The position numbers and the translations under genes are program-made. Source: Nostoc sp. TCL240-02 (lineage in GTDB: Bacteria > Cyanobacteriota > Cyanobacteriia > Cyanobacteriales > Nostocaceae). From it: a DNA stretch of 64,000 nt. This document shows, in pieces, positions 1 to 8,677 of this stretch. Each line of letters opens with the position of its first letter. Within the stretch, counting starts at the first letter, position 1. The notes under the pieces were generated by a model that was given only the letters and a program-made list of their open reading frames with translations, was not told the DNA's origin and did no database searches. The stretch lies in assembly GCF_013343235.1 (NCBI RefSeq), contig NZ_CP040094.1:1302501-1366500 (forward strand), in the 5' to 3' direction.

Positions 1-474
1 AGCCAATTGACTAAAACCCCTTGGGTGATGCGCGAACCAGGTTCTGGAACCCAGCAAAGGTTTGAAGAAGCCTTACAAAATTGGGAAATCAATCTCAGTG
101 AACTAGATGTAATTTTAGTATTCAACAGTGGAGAGATGACAAAAGCAGCGATCGAAGACGGTGTCGGTGCGATCGGAATTTCTGAGTTGATGGTAAAAAA
201 AGAAATACAACTGGGAACTCTACGAGCAATTCGAGTGATTGATAATAGAGACGGTAACGGCGCGATGCCTACGGGGGTCACTGAGCCTGTCCTGAGCGTA
301 GCCGAAGGGCGTAGCCGAAGTGCGGGCTACACCTACGCAGAAATAGTTCGACCTTTTTTCAAACTCAAGCATCGTCAGCGTTTTCAAACTGCTCTTTCCA
401 AAGTCTTTGAACAAATGTTGATCTCATCTATGTCAGATGGCTCACATCAACATATATCAACATCACTTATTTGA
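1..474 (+). CDS. LysR-type transcriptional regulator, 3' end only
   Basis: The frame is open from the first base of the window, so this is the C-terminal part of a longer protein; about 157 residues are visible. The segment reading MREPGSGTQQRFEEAL, followed by an alternating strand/helix pattern and a closing LKHRQRFQT segment, is typical of the effector-binding domain of LysR-type regulators of the CysB/CbbR kind. That domain binds a small-molecule inducer, while the DNA-binding helix-turn-helix lies upstream, outside the window. About 25 residues between the IDNRDGNG and AEIVRPFF segments do not look like family sequence and coincide with a repeat at about 257-340, so a small mobile repeat seems to have landed in frame near the end of the gene. 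The regulated target is not known. Confidence 0.8.
   Translation, partial: SQLTKTPWVMREPGSGTQQRFEEALQNWEINLSELDVILVFNSGEMTKAAIEDGVGAIGISELMVKKEIQLGTLRAIRVIDNRDGNGAMPTGVTEPVLSVAEGRSRSAGYTYAEIVRPFFKLKHRQRFQTALSKVFEQMLISSMSDGSHQHISTSLI
257..340. repeat. Small interspersed repeat inserted in the LysR gene
   Basis: This stretch carries two copies of the motif CGTAGCCGAAG a few bases apart and a GC-rich composition unlike the flanking gene. It resembles the small interspersed repeats scattered through Nostoc genomes. It is read in frame and adds about 25 residues to the protein. The borders are estimated from where the protein stops resembling the LysR family. Confidence 0.55.
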
Positions 475-993
475 AATAAAATCATTTCCACTGCTCATCT
501 AGTAACATTAAATCCTTTCGTATCGAATTATTCCTCTTTCTTTTCCCTCTGCGCTCTCAGAGTCTCTGCGGTTTTTAAGCATTCAGATGCTAATTGCTTT
601 GCAAAACTGTCCCTCTCCGGCTTGGAGTTACAGTGTACACACATCTCTTTACAAAACCAAAATTTTGTAGATCCTCCTAAATTCTCCGATAAATTGGAGG
701 ACTTTGAGAGGTTCTTGCCCCCTTTTTTTAAGGGGGTTGCGGGGATCAAAAGCTTGTGGGACAACTCTTAAAGACTTCTAAACCTCATCTATGTTGAAAT
801 CTAGAGTTTTTTAAAAGATATATTCATGTAGGTTGAGTGGAGTGAAACGCAACCCTACATTACCACCTTATTTATGTTGGGTTACGCGATCGCTGCACCC
901 AACCTTGTATCTTAGAAATAGTAGTACACCGTAGCCGACTCAAACAGGGACAGACTTGAACGAAAGTTCAAAGCCGGGAGAGGTTGGTGGAAC
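475..993. other. Intergenic region with repeat-like hairpins
   Basis: No convincing gene is seen. The stretch holds a CCCCC/GGGGG inverted repeat near 718-735 and two hairpin-forming segments at about 828-857 and 876-903 that contain a HIP1-like GCGATCGC. The CCCCCT/AAGGGGG motif recurs near 5221-5237, which supports dispersed repeats rather than regulatory sites of one gene. Confidence 0.5.
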
Positions 994-1371
994 TCACACC
1001 TTCCGCATATTTCTACTAATGGGGTCAAAACCTCTAGAAAACCGAGTGCTTTCATCGTAGTAAGCGCCAGTCAGATTCGCTCCATATAACTTGGCATAGT
1101 TGAGTTTGGCTCCCCGGAGATTGGCTTCATTCAGTTTGACACCGCTCAAATTAGCTCTAGTCAAATTCGCTTTTGCTAAGTTAGCTCTACTCAAATCTGC
1201 TCCCCAGAGTTTAGCTTTAGCTAGGTTAGCTCCACTCAAGTCAGATCCCCATAGATTTATTCCAGGCAAATAGGCTCCAATCAGCCTGTTCCTACTCAAG
1301 TTGACGGCTGGAAAATATCTTTCCCCTGCGGCAAAACGCCTTTTTAATTCCTCTGTATTCACGATCGCCAC
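994..1371 (-). CDS. Pentapeptide-repeat protein
   Basis: A 125-residue protein. From about residue 35 to 105 it consists of A(D/N)LxX pentapeptide repeats such as GANLAKAKLWGADLSRANLA. These repeats fold into a right-handed quadrilateral beta-helix. The first 30 residues (MAIVNTEELKRRFAAGER) form a short capping segment common in cyanobacterial members. No signal peptide or catalytic domain is present, so it is probably a soluble scaffold or interaction protein. The family is very abundant in cyanobacteria and most members have no known role. It lies alone, opposite in direction to the ABC transporter genes that follow. Confidence 0.85.
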   Translation of the reverse strand: MAIVNTEELKRRFAAGERYFPAVNLSRNRLIGAYLPGINLWGSDLSGANLAKAKLWGADLSRANLAKANLTRANLSGVKLNEANLRGAKLNYAKLYGANLTGAYYDESTRFSRGFDPISRNMRKV

Positions 1372-2077
1372 CCAACAAGAATCAGATTTATATCTCTAAT
1401 ATATAAGGTGCTTCGATTGTAACTGCCATAATAGAGGTTGTTTATTTAATATCTGCAATTACTCCAATTTACTCAAATGCACATATCTAATATGGCAATC
1501 AGCTTAGATTTCTGGTCGCGCAGCGTGGCATAGCCATAACTATTTGCGTAGGATGCAATAAGCTGCTCGGCATTTAATTTGTATAATTAAGGCGAGCAAG
1601 ATGCCCACCCCACAAGATTTTTATTTAATTTGATTATTCTACTTAGAAGCTTTTCAGCTTAGGCAACAGTTAAGAAGCTTCTTTCAGTTGTACTGAATGT
1701 TTTCAGAAATCAAAGATGAGTCCGATAGAACAAGTGATAGTAATTTCTTCCTTTGAATATTCGGGTATGCGATTATTATTGCTGCAATTAATAGATTTAT
1801 CGTAATAAATTATTAATCAGAGTCGTCAAGAAATCAAGATAAGATTTCATGAAATCAATATACCAATCACATTAAATGCTTTCCAAATTATTATTTTTGA
1901 CTCTTGTTAGCATTAGCGGGTAATTTAGCCATCCTGTAGCTGATTTTATGACGATGCAAACGATTCCTTCGGCTACAGTACAGTTCAAATAGCGAAATCA
2001 AATATTTTTAGTCTACTTTAACTGTAAAATAACCTCAACATGAGATTATATTTAATTATTTTCTTACAGAAAGAGTT
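1372..2077. other. Long AT-rich intergenic region
   Basis: About 700 bases between divergent genes, with no open frame of credible length. It probably holds the promoters of the pentapeptide gene and the ABC operon, but no confident -35/-10 pair or NtcA-type GTA-N8-TAC site was found by eye. A short repeat-like stretch containing GGCGAGCAAGATGCCCACCC lies near 1593-1612. Confidence 0.4.
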
Positions 2078-3403
2078 ATGGTCTTTAAAACAGCAACCGA
2101 ACAGCTGATCGTCCTAAAAAATGTCAGCAAATCTTATCAGCAGCCCAACGGCCAACAGATTGTCATCCTAGAAAATATCAATCTTGAGTTACGTCCAGGG
2201 GAGATCGTTGCATTACTAGGGCCTTCCGGTTCCGGGAAATCTACTTTAATGCGGATAGTTGCTGGGTTAATTCCCCCCAGTCAAGGTGAAGTCACATATC
2301 ATAACCGTCCCCTAGTTGGTTTAAATCCTGGGGTAGCAATTGTTTTTCAAAGTTTTGCCCTTTATCCTTGGTTAACTGTACTAGAGAACGTAGAACTAGG
2401 TTTAAAAGCCAAGGGAGAAGCGCCAGATTCTCGACGGCAAAAGGCGCTACGAATGATTGATATTATTGGTTTGGATGGGTTTGAAAATGCCTATCCTAAA
2501 GAACTTTCTGGGGGAATGCGTCAGCGAGTTGGATTTGCTAGGGCTTTGGCCGTAGAACCAGAACTGTTATGTATGGATGAGCCATTTTCGGCATTAGATG
2601 TGCTAACGGCAGAAAACTTGCGGTTTGAATTATTAGATTTATGGTTAGAACGTCGCATACCCACCCAAGCTATTCTCATTGTCACCCACGGGATTGAAGA
2701 AGCGGTAATTATGGCGGATCGAATTATTGTTCTCGGACGCAATCCGGGAAGAATTCGGGCTGACTTACCTGTGACTTTACCCCATTATCGCGATCGCAAA
2801 CATCCAAGTTTTCAAGCCCTGGTAGATCGGGTTTATACAATCATCACCAACCCCGAATTAGAAAAAATTGAGCTACCAACGACTACCTCTGTAGAACCTG
2901 CAACACCACCAGCAAAATATCAATCTTTACCATCTGTGCGAATTGGTTCCATTGCCGGTCTTTTGGAACTTTTAGAAGATCGTCAAGAAAAAGACTTATA
3001 TCGCCTCGCCCAAGAATTGCAATTAGAAGTAGATGATATTTTACCCATTGTAGAAGCTGCAAAATTAATGGATTTTGTAGAACTTGCAGAAGGCGATATT
3101 AGCTTGAAGCCAGTCGGACACGAATTTATCAATGGTGGTATTGATGAACGCAAACAAATCATGCGATCACAACTCTTAGCTAATATTCGCTTGGTACAGC
3201 AAATTTACCGTCTTCTGGAAGCGAAAAATAATCAACGCATTCCAGAAGAACTGGTATTAGATATCCTAGAAAGTCACTTTAGCCCAGAAGAAGCCGAACG
3301 ACAATTAAAAACCGTCGTTGATTGGGGCCGTTATGCCGAAATTTACGGCTACGATGAGCCATCGGGACAAATATTTTTAGAGCAAGTTGTTATTAGTCAT
3401 TAG
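2078..3403 (+). CDS. ABC transporter ATPase, nitrate/sulfonate/bicarbonate class, with AAA-associated C-terminal domain
   Basis: The 441-residue protein powers import through the permease encoded directly downstream. Residues about 10-250 form the nucleotide-binding domain, with Walker A GPSGSGKST, Q-loop VFQSFALYPW, signature LSGGMRQRVGFARAL, Walker B LLCMDEPFSALD and the switch histidine in VTHGIEEAV. The order and spacing match the NrtD/SsuB/TauB family. Residues about 285-440 form an extra alpha-helical domain of the kind annotated as AAA-associated in this class. The gap to the permease gene is 24 bases, so the two form an operon. No substrate-binding protein is encoded nearby, so the substrate cannot be named. 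The start is the first ATG of the conserved frame. Confidence 0.9.
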   Translation: MVFKTATEQLIVLKNVSKSYQQPNGQQIVILENINLELRPGEIVALLGPSGSGKSTLMRIVAGLIPPSQGEVTYHNRPLVGLNPGVAIVFQSFALYPWLTVLENVELGLKAKGEAPDSRRQKALRMIDIIGLDGFENAYPKELSGGMRQRVGFARALAVEPELLCMDEPFSALDVLTAENLRFELLDLWLERRIPTQAILIVTHGIEEAVIMADRIIVLGRNPGRIRADLPVTLPHYRDRKHPSFQALVDRVYTIITNPELEKIELPTTTSVEPATPPAKYQSLPSVRIGSIAGLLELLEDRQEKDLYRLAQELQLEVDDILPIVEAAKLMDFVELAEGDISLKPVGHEFINGGIDERKQIMRSQLLANIRLVQQIYRLLEAKNNQRIPEELVLDILESHFSPEEAERQLKTVVDWGRYAEIYGYDEPSGQIFLEQVVISH

Positions 3404-3427
3404 TCATTATCCCCCACTCCCCAATTT

Positions 3428-5167
3428 ATGACCCGACCCCTCACTCCTGCGAATAAAACTCTAGGACGTAGCAATTGGACTTGGCAAGATGGATTGCTGA
3501 TTCTGGTAATTTTATCTTTCATTGTGGCAATTATTAGAACTGCTTCTAAATTTAGCGGTACTTTTGAACCTGAACTCACAATTTCGACAAACATCAATGC
3601 TTTGCCAGAATATACAGCCCAAACCCTGATCCGCATGGGGTTGGCTTACTTTTTATCGTTAATTTTCACCCTATTGTATGCTTATACTGCTTATCGTTCT
3701 CGAATTGCAGAACGTATCTTAATTCCAATGTTGGATATTCTGCAATCGATTCCAGTATTGTCTTTTTTACCAGGTGTGGTACTAGCTTTGATTTCTCTAT
3801 TTCCGGGTCAGAGAATTGGTGTAGAACTAGCAGCCATTTTGCTAATTTTTACTGGCATGACGTGGAATATGACTTTTAGTTTTTATCAATCTCTTCAAAG
3901 TATTCCGCGAGAATTACTAGAAGCATCAAGGGTTTACCGCCTTAATCCTTGGCAACGCTTTTGGACATTAGAGTTACCATCTGGTGTGATTGGTTTGGTA
4001 TGGAATAGTGTGATGTCGGTGGCTGGAGGTTGGTTTTTTTTAATTGCCATTGAGTCATTTACTTTGGGGAATAAAGATTTTCGTTTACCAGGATTAGGCT
4101 CTTTTTTAGGCACAGCAGCCAACAAAGGAGACTTTAAAGCGATATTTTGGGGCTTGGCATTGCTGATTGGGATCATTGTCGCAACTGATTTTTTTGTGTG
4201 GCGGCCACTGATTGCTTGGGCAGAAAGATTTAAGTTAGAGATGATTGAAACTGAAAATGCACCCCAATCGTGGATATTGGATACTTTCAGGCGATCGCCT
4301 ACTTTACGCGCAATTAGCGATCGCGTTTTTCAGCCATTACAAACAGCCTTAGACGACAGTTTAATTCGGTCGTTTCCCGTACGTTCAGTACCTATAAATG
4401 CCAAAGGCAACCTCAGCTTGCCAAGTTTTTTAAATTGGGTATTTGTTAGTGGCTTCAGCTTAATTGTCCTGTGGGGTACTTGGGAAGCCGTGCTACTATT
4501 ACGGACTCTAGGCTGGGATGATTGGCAACAGGTGATGAAAGGCGCTATGTTAACGGCGTTGCGGGTAATAATTGCTTTGATATTATCATTGTTGTGGACT
4601 GTACCTGTGGGAGTAGCAATTGGTCGCAATCGACGGTTGGCTCAAGTATTGCAACCATTGGTACAAATCGCCGCTTCTGTGCCAGCAACAGCCTTATTTC
4701 CAGTGTTGTTGCTGGGTTTAACCCGCATTGCTGGCGGTTTGCAGATTGGTGCGATCGCTCTGATGATGCTAGGGACAATGTGGTATATCCTGTTTAATGT
4801 CATTGCTGGGGCACAGTCGATTCCCTCAGACCTGATCGAAGCAGCTTCGGTGTATAAACTCTCACGTTTACAACGTTGGCGAACTTTAATTTTACCTGCA
4901 ATTTTTCCCTACCTAATTACAGGAATTATTACCGCCGTTGGTGGCGCTTGGAATGCCAGTATCGTCAGTGAGTATGTTACATTTCAAGGGCGAGTAATTA
5001 GTACTTCTGGATTAGGGGCAACAATTTCTCACGCCACAGCAACAGGCAATTTCTCACTATTATTAGCTTCGACAGCGATCATGTCTCTGTTAGTAGTGTT
5101 GACCAATCGTTTAATTTGGCGACCTCTTTACAATCTAGCTCAAGAGAAATATCAATTATTGGTTTAA
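3428..5167 (+). CDS. ABC transporter permease, two fused permease domains
   Basis: The 579-residue inner-membrane protein carries two copies of the binding-protein-dependent transport domain, at about residues 60-270 and 370-570, each with about five or six hydrophobic segments. Each half has an EAA-like coupling loop: ELLEASRVYRLNPWQRF in the first and DLIEAASVYKLSRLQRW in the second. These loops dock onto the ATPase. One chain can therefore supply both transmembrane halves, whereas most members of this class work as homodimers. It is co-transcribed with the ATPase gene upstream. The class imports small anions such as nitrate, sulfonates or bicarbonate, but the real substrate is unknown because the binding protein is absent. 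Confidence 0.9.
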   Translation: MTRPLTPANKTLGRSNWTWQDGLLILVILSFIVAIIRTASKFSGTFEPELTISTNINALPEYTAQTLIRMGLAYFLSLIFTLLYAYTAYRSRIAERILIPMLDILQSIPVLSFLPGVVLALISLFPGQRIGVELAAILLIFTGMTWNMTFSFYQSLQSIPRELLEASRVYRLNPWQRFWTLELPSGVIGLVWNSVMSVAGGWFFLIAIESFTLGNKDFRLPGLGSFLGTAANKGDFKAIFWGLALLIGIIVATDFFVWRPLIAWAERFKLEMIETENAPQSWILDTFRRSPTLRAISDRVFQPLQTALDDSLIRSFPVRSVPINAKGNLSLPSFLNWVFVSGFSLIVLWGTWEAVLLLRTLGWDDWQQVMKGAMLTALRVIIALILSLLWTVPVGVAIGRNRRLAQVLQPLVQIAASVPATALFPVLLLGLTRIAGGLQIGAIALMMLGTMWYILFNVIAGAQSIPSDLIEAASVYKLSRLQRWRTLILPAIFPYLITGIITAVGGAWNASIVSEYVTFQGRVISTSGLGATISHATATGNFSLLLASTAIMSLLVVLTNRLIWRPLYNLAQEKYQLLV

Positions 5168-5179
5168 AGGTTTGTAGTC

Positions 5180-5193
5180 AGGGCTTCGGCCCT
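5180..5193. terminator. GC-rich TTCG-loop hairpin after the permease gene
   Basis: AGGGCTTCGGCCCT forms a perfect five-pair stem closed by a stable TTCG tetraloop, 13 bases past the permease stop and between convergent genes. There is no run of T after it, so it may be a dispersed palindrome rather than a true intrinsic terminator. Confidence 0.35.
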
Positions 5194-5220
5194 AGAGTTA
5201 GGTAGAACCGGAATCAAAGT

Positions 5221-5237
5221 CCCCCTTTTTAAGGGGG
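5221..5237. repeat. CCCCC/GGGGG inverted repeat
   Basis: A CCCCCTTTTTAAGGGGG palindrome. A near copy lies at 718-735, so it is a dispersed short repeat in this genome. It sits between the convergent permease gene and the secreted-protein gene. Confidence 0.5.
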
Positions 5238-5339
5238 ATTTAGAGGGATCTAGAACTTATAATCGAACTAAATCAAACTCTGTGGGATGGGCAACATGAG
5301 CCCCCCAATTATGCAAGTTAAATGTGGAAAAGCTTACAT

Positions 5340-5870
5340 TTACTTCACTGGGATAATTTCAAACTCGAAAGTACCGATCAAACGGTCATTAATATAGACT
5401 TCTATCCTATGCTTACCAACCGGATCGCCAGGAGTAATCGTCCAAAAATTCTCAATTACACCCTCTGGAGCCGATTGTGTGCGCCGTGTCACAGATGTCA
5501 TCCCGTCTGGTGACATTGAGAAGTCTTCACCGCGATCTGTACCCCAAGTTTCTGGAGGTTTTGGTAAACGCAATACTTCGCGCCATTTTACTTCACCTTG
5601 GTAGTCTTTGAGTTTAATCCGCCATCCGTAGGCGTTTCCCTCCTGAAGTGGCACTCTTGTTGTCTGTAAAATGGTAACGTTACCTTTGGAGTCAACTCTC
5701 TTCAGCCCAAACTCAGCTTTACTAACAGTAATCTGTTTTGTATTTGTTGGCACAGGGGATGATATGACATTTTCTACCACAACAGAAGTAGCGTTGATTG
5801 GCTCAGAACATATAACCCCAGATATTAGCCAAGAGGAAGCTAGCACAGCAGTAGCAGCCCAAATTCTCAT
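5340..5870 (-). CDS. Secreted protein of unknown function
   Basis: A 176-residue protein from the chosen ATG. That start has a Shine-Dalgarno-like AGGAAG six bases upstream and begins a signal peptide (MRIWAATAVLASSWLISG). A GTG 48 bases further upstream would add 16 charged residues and seems less likely. The mature part is beta-rich, with a cluster of tryptophans and prolines and a closing segment GKHRIEVYINDRLIGTFEF that resembles an Ig-like fold. I do not recognise a named family. A cysteine follows the hydrophobic core (ISGVIC), so lipoprotein processing is possible but the lipobox is poor. It is transcribed alone. Confidence 0.65.
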   Translation of the reverse strand: MRIWAATAVLASSWLISGVICSEPINATSVVVENVISSPVPTNTKQITVSKAEFGLKRVDSKGNVTILQTTRVPLQEGNAYGWRIKLKDYQGEVKWREVLRLPKPPETWGTDRGEDFSMSPDGMTSVTRRTQSAPEGVIENFWTITPGDPVGKHRIEVYINDRLIGTFEFEIIPVK

Positions 5871-6157
5871 TAGTATCTTCCTGTCAGACTTTTGGTACTT
5901 ATTCAAGTAATCTGACACGTTTTCCGGGCTATGGTTGCTGATGATTTGACAAAGGTGAAATTGCTCTTAGGTATCTGGCAGATTTAACCGATAAGTAGTC
6001 GGACAAAAATATTTATAGTCATTGTGAGCCTTCGCTTCTTTTTACAATGACATTGGGTAATTAATTCTGTCTGACTACTTAGCTTATGCGATTTGAAAGT
6101 TCCACGGCTAAAAGCCAATGGGATTTTTACTTCATATATTGCCTCTTGAGTCAAGGC

Positions 6158-6757
6158 TCAACCTTTCAAATTAACCTTTCCCTCAAATTTTGGCACATCT
6201 TGATGAGATAAAAATCTTTCACTAGTGTGATAACTTTTTCGCCATTTTTCGAGCTTATCTATAGATATTGATTTAGATGTGACGTTCACACCATTTCCTC
6301 GCCAAGCAACTTCTGGATCTGTTGTGAAAACCCCACACTCTAATTGTTCTAATCTCATATTCCAATATTCACTAAATCGGCTTTTTAAAGTAATAACTTG
6401 CTCAAATACCTTATTTCTGTGTTTATTTCTTCTTTTTCTTTCTGTAGCTCCTGTTGCTTCCGTGTCAATAAACTTAGTTTCAATTAAATACAGACTACCT
6501 TTAAAAGTCAGGTAGACAAAATCACACTTTCCTAAATCTGTATAATCTGAAATTGGAGATTTTTCAAATAACAGCAATTCAGCGCATGAGGGAAACAACT
6601 CTTTAATATTCAAAAATAAATAAGCTTGCAGTAGAAGTTCCTTATCATAAGGAAATAATATCACTCCTTCAAAAAACTTTTGAATGTCCTCGTGAGTTTG
6701 GGGTTGAATCCTTTTACAGTATGAAACAAATTTATGTAGCTCGTTTACGCTCATCAA
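6158..6757 (-). CDS. PD-(D/E)XK nuclease-like protein, orphan
   Basis: A 199-residue soluble protein. Residues 76-97 (KCDFVYLTFKGSLYLIETKF region) show a strand-loop-strand with Asp79, then Glu93-Thr-Lys95, the D...ExK arrangement of PD-(D/E)XK nucleases. Gln120 in the following helix could be the extra motif seen in many members. The N-terminal 60 residues are helical and the C-terminal third shows no known domain. The family includes restriction enzymes, repair nucleases and defence effectors, but nothing here shows which. No methylase or partner gene is adjacent, and about 280 bases or less of plain intergenic DNA lie on each side. The start may be either of two adjacent ATG codons. Confidence 0.55.
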   Translation of the reverse strand: MMSVNELHKFVSYCKRIQPQTHEDIQKFFEGVILFPYDKELLLQAYLFLNIKELFPSCAELLLFEKSPISDYTDLGKCDFVYLTFKGSLYLIETKFIDTEATGATERKRRNKHRNKVFEQVITLKSRFSEYWNMRLEQLECGVFTTDPEVAWRGNGVNVTSKSISIDKLEKWRKSYHTSERFLSHQDVPKFEGKVNLKG

Positions 6758-6955
6758 GTTTTAACTCCTTCCCCCGGTCGCAGCCTTAAGGGTATTAGCA
6801 TAAAAAGATACCACTCCCTCAAGGAAATTATCATCCGCATAAGTAACTAAAAAAACGTTTTTAACCCTGAATACTTAAGGCAATTTACTGTTGACAGTTC
6901 AATAAAACTAATCTTCAAATGCTTTTCAGTATTGGTGGATTTTTCACTTCTGGTA

Positions 6956-8308
6956 TTAGCTACCAGTGAGCGATTTTATATGAGCAGGAAAACTAGCATT
7001 TTGCAAAGCTTGGACGGTTATTCTTGAATCTTGCACGGAAAATTGCCAACCCAAGCGAACAAGTTTCCGAGATTTTTCAGTTTGGATAATTCCAATAACT
7101 GGCATTTTTGCCTTTTCTTTATCTACTGAATGTTCTTGCAAAATTGTTTTCAAGAGATGTAGTTTTTCCATATCACCTGCTTGCTGGGGATTTAACTCTA
7201 CCATTACCATTTGTACTGTTTCCACTGGCTCTGCATCTTCAACAATAAATTGAGTTTGCTCGTCGCGTCGGTCTACTTTCCCCCAAATAATCAATCTTGT
7301 GTCAACTTGAAGTAAGGAACTAATGCGTTCATAAGTTTTAGGAAAAACTACAGCTTCTGATTGTGTGGTTAGGTCTTCTATTTGCAAGATGGCCATCTGA
7401 TCGCCTTTTTTTGTAACCACTTTTTTGACGTTATTTAACATCACAACTGCACAAAGCCTTGTGTCTTCCCTTTGCTCTCCCAATTGCGAAAGGTTAATTG
7501 GAGTTAAAAGTGGTGCTATTTGCCTTAAGGATTTCAGTGGATGGTCTGATACATAAAAACCTAATAATTCTTTCTCCATCTGCAACTTTTTCTGTGGGGG
7601 TAAATCGGTCACAGGTTTAGATTTAGGAGCAGTTTCAAAGGCATTATTTGCTCTTTTATTTTGAGTAGAAGAAAATCCATCGCCTAATAAGTCAAAAAGA
7701 TTCCCTTGCCCACTGGCTCTATCTTTGGCGCGAGATTGTGCCCAATCATACACTAATTCTGAGTCATTAATTAACTGTTGGCGGTTGGATTCAATTTTGT
7801 CAAAGGCTCCACAGTAAATCAGCGATTCCAGAGTCCGACGGTTCACAGCACGTAAATCCACGCGATCGCAAAAATCAGCGAGAGATTTAAATTCTCCTGT
7901 CTCATTTCTCGCCTCTAAAATACAGGCGATCGCATTCTGTCCCACGTTACGCACCGCCGAAAAGCCAAACAGAATCTTTCCCAATGTCGGCGTAAAATCA
8001 ACACCAGAACGATTAATATCTGGCGGATCTATGGAAATACCCATGTTTATACAGTTAGTAATATATCTCTGTACCTTATCGGTATCGCCACTGTTAGCCG
8101 TTAACAGGGCCGCCATATATTCCAATGGGTAATTAGCTTTTAAATACGCTGTCTGGTAAGTTACATAACCATAGGCCGTTGAATGCGATTTATTGAAACA
8201 ATTAGAAGCTATGAAGCCATTTTTGATCGCAAAATTATGGTCACGCTCAACTCCAATGTCATAGACATTTTCTTTGCCTAAATATTTACGTGTGGCTATT
8301 TTGATCAT
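6956..8308 (-). CDS. dnaE: DNA polymerase III alpha subunit, C-terminal split half with DnaE C-intein
   Basis: Cyanobacterial replicative polymerase DnaE is encoded as two separate genes joined after translation by a split intein; this is the second gene. Residues 1-36 are the C-intein (it starts MIKIATRKYLGKENVYDIG and ends with His-Asn segment GFIASN). Residue 37 is the Cys that begins the C-extein, with the conserved CFNKSHSTAYGY junction. The remaining 413 or so residues are the DnaE C-terminal part: polymerase tail, helix-hairpin-helix and an OB-fold region near VVMLNNVKKVV. Trans-splicing with the N-half, which lies outside the window, gives working polymerase. From memory the intein differs from that of Nostoc punctiforme at only two positions. 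The gene stands alone. Confidence 0.97.
   Translation of the reverse strand: MIKIATRKYLGKENVYDIGVERDHNFAIKNGFIASNCFNKSHSTAYGYVTYQTAYLKANYPLEYMAALLTANSGDTDKVQRYITNCINMGISIDPPDINRSGVDFTPTLGKILFGFSAVRNVGQNAIACILEARNETGEFKSLADFCDRVDLRAVNRRTLESLIYCGAFDKIESNRQQLINDSELVYDWAQSRAKDRASGQGNLFDLLGDGFSSTQNKRANNAFETAPKSKPVTDLPPQKKLQMEKELLGFYVSDHPLKSLRQIAPLLTPINLSQLGEQREDTRLCAVVMLNNVKKVVTKKGDQMAILQIEDLTTQSEAVVFPKTYERISSLLQVDTRLIIWGKVDRRDEQTQFIVEDAEPVETVQMVMVELNPQQAGDMEKLHLLKTILQEHSVDKEKAKMPVIGIIQTEKSRKLVRLGWQFSVQDSRITVQALQNASFPAHIKSLTGS
8201..8308 (-). other. Split DnaE C-intein coding segment (36 codons)
   Basis: These 36 codons encode the C-intein. The last codon is AAT for Asn36 (8201-8203) and the next, TGT at 8198-8200, encodes the Cys that starts the C-extein. 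Asn cyclisation and attack by Cys+1 are the known chemistry. The segment begins with the gene's own ATG, as expected for a naturally split intein. Confidence 0.95.
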
Positions 8309-8677
8309 CCTATCTTACCCCCCAACAAAATTTGCGAAATTAATTAATTGATAAAATGATAAAAATTGTAGTCATAGTAATACTGGTAATATAAAATTAT
8401 ATCACTAGAAAACACTGCTATACTCTTAAACAAAAGTAGACAAAGTTTGACAAACTATTAGTTAAACAGTTAATAGCCATGTAATTGCTGTTTTTAAAGC
8501 TTATAAACAGACTCCAATAGATATTAATCCTCTTAATTCAGATGCTAGGAGACTAGATGAAATAGGGGGAACAAAGAAAGTTTTTCCTTCTACACCTCAC
8601 CCCTGTAGCTCTTTCCAATGCCGAATGTGTCAGTTAGTATCGTTGAGAAGCAATACGGTATTAAAGGGTGTGGGTAG
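8309..8677. other. Intergenic region between divergent genes
   Basis: About 370 bases, AT-rich, holding the promoters of dnaE-C (minus) and the SGNH-like gene (plus). A TATACT hexamer near 8412 is a possible -10 element on the plus strand. No gene or RNA is recognised. Confidence 0.35.

Noticed and set aside
528..764. 78-codon open frame on the minus strand
   Set aside because: It is made from intergenic low-complexity and repeat sequence, including a CCCCC/GGGGG palindrome and STRR-like text, with no family resemblance.
1901..2077. NtcA-type binding site before the ABC operon
   Set aside because: No GTA-N8-TAC match was found by eye in this stretch.
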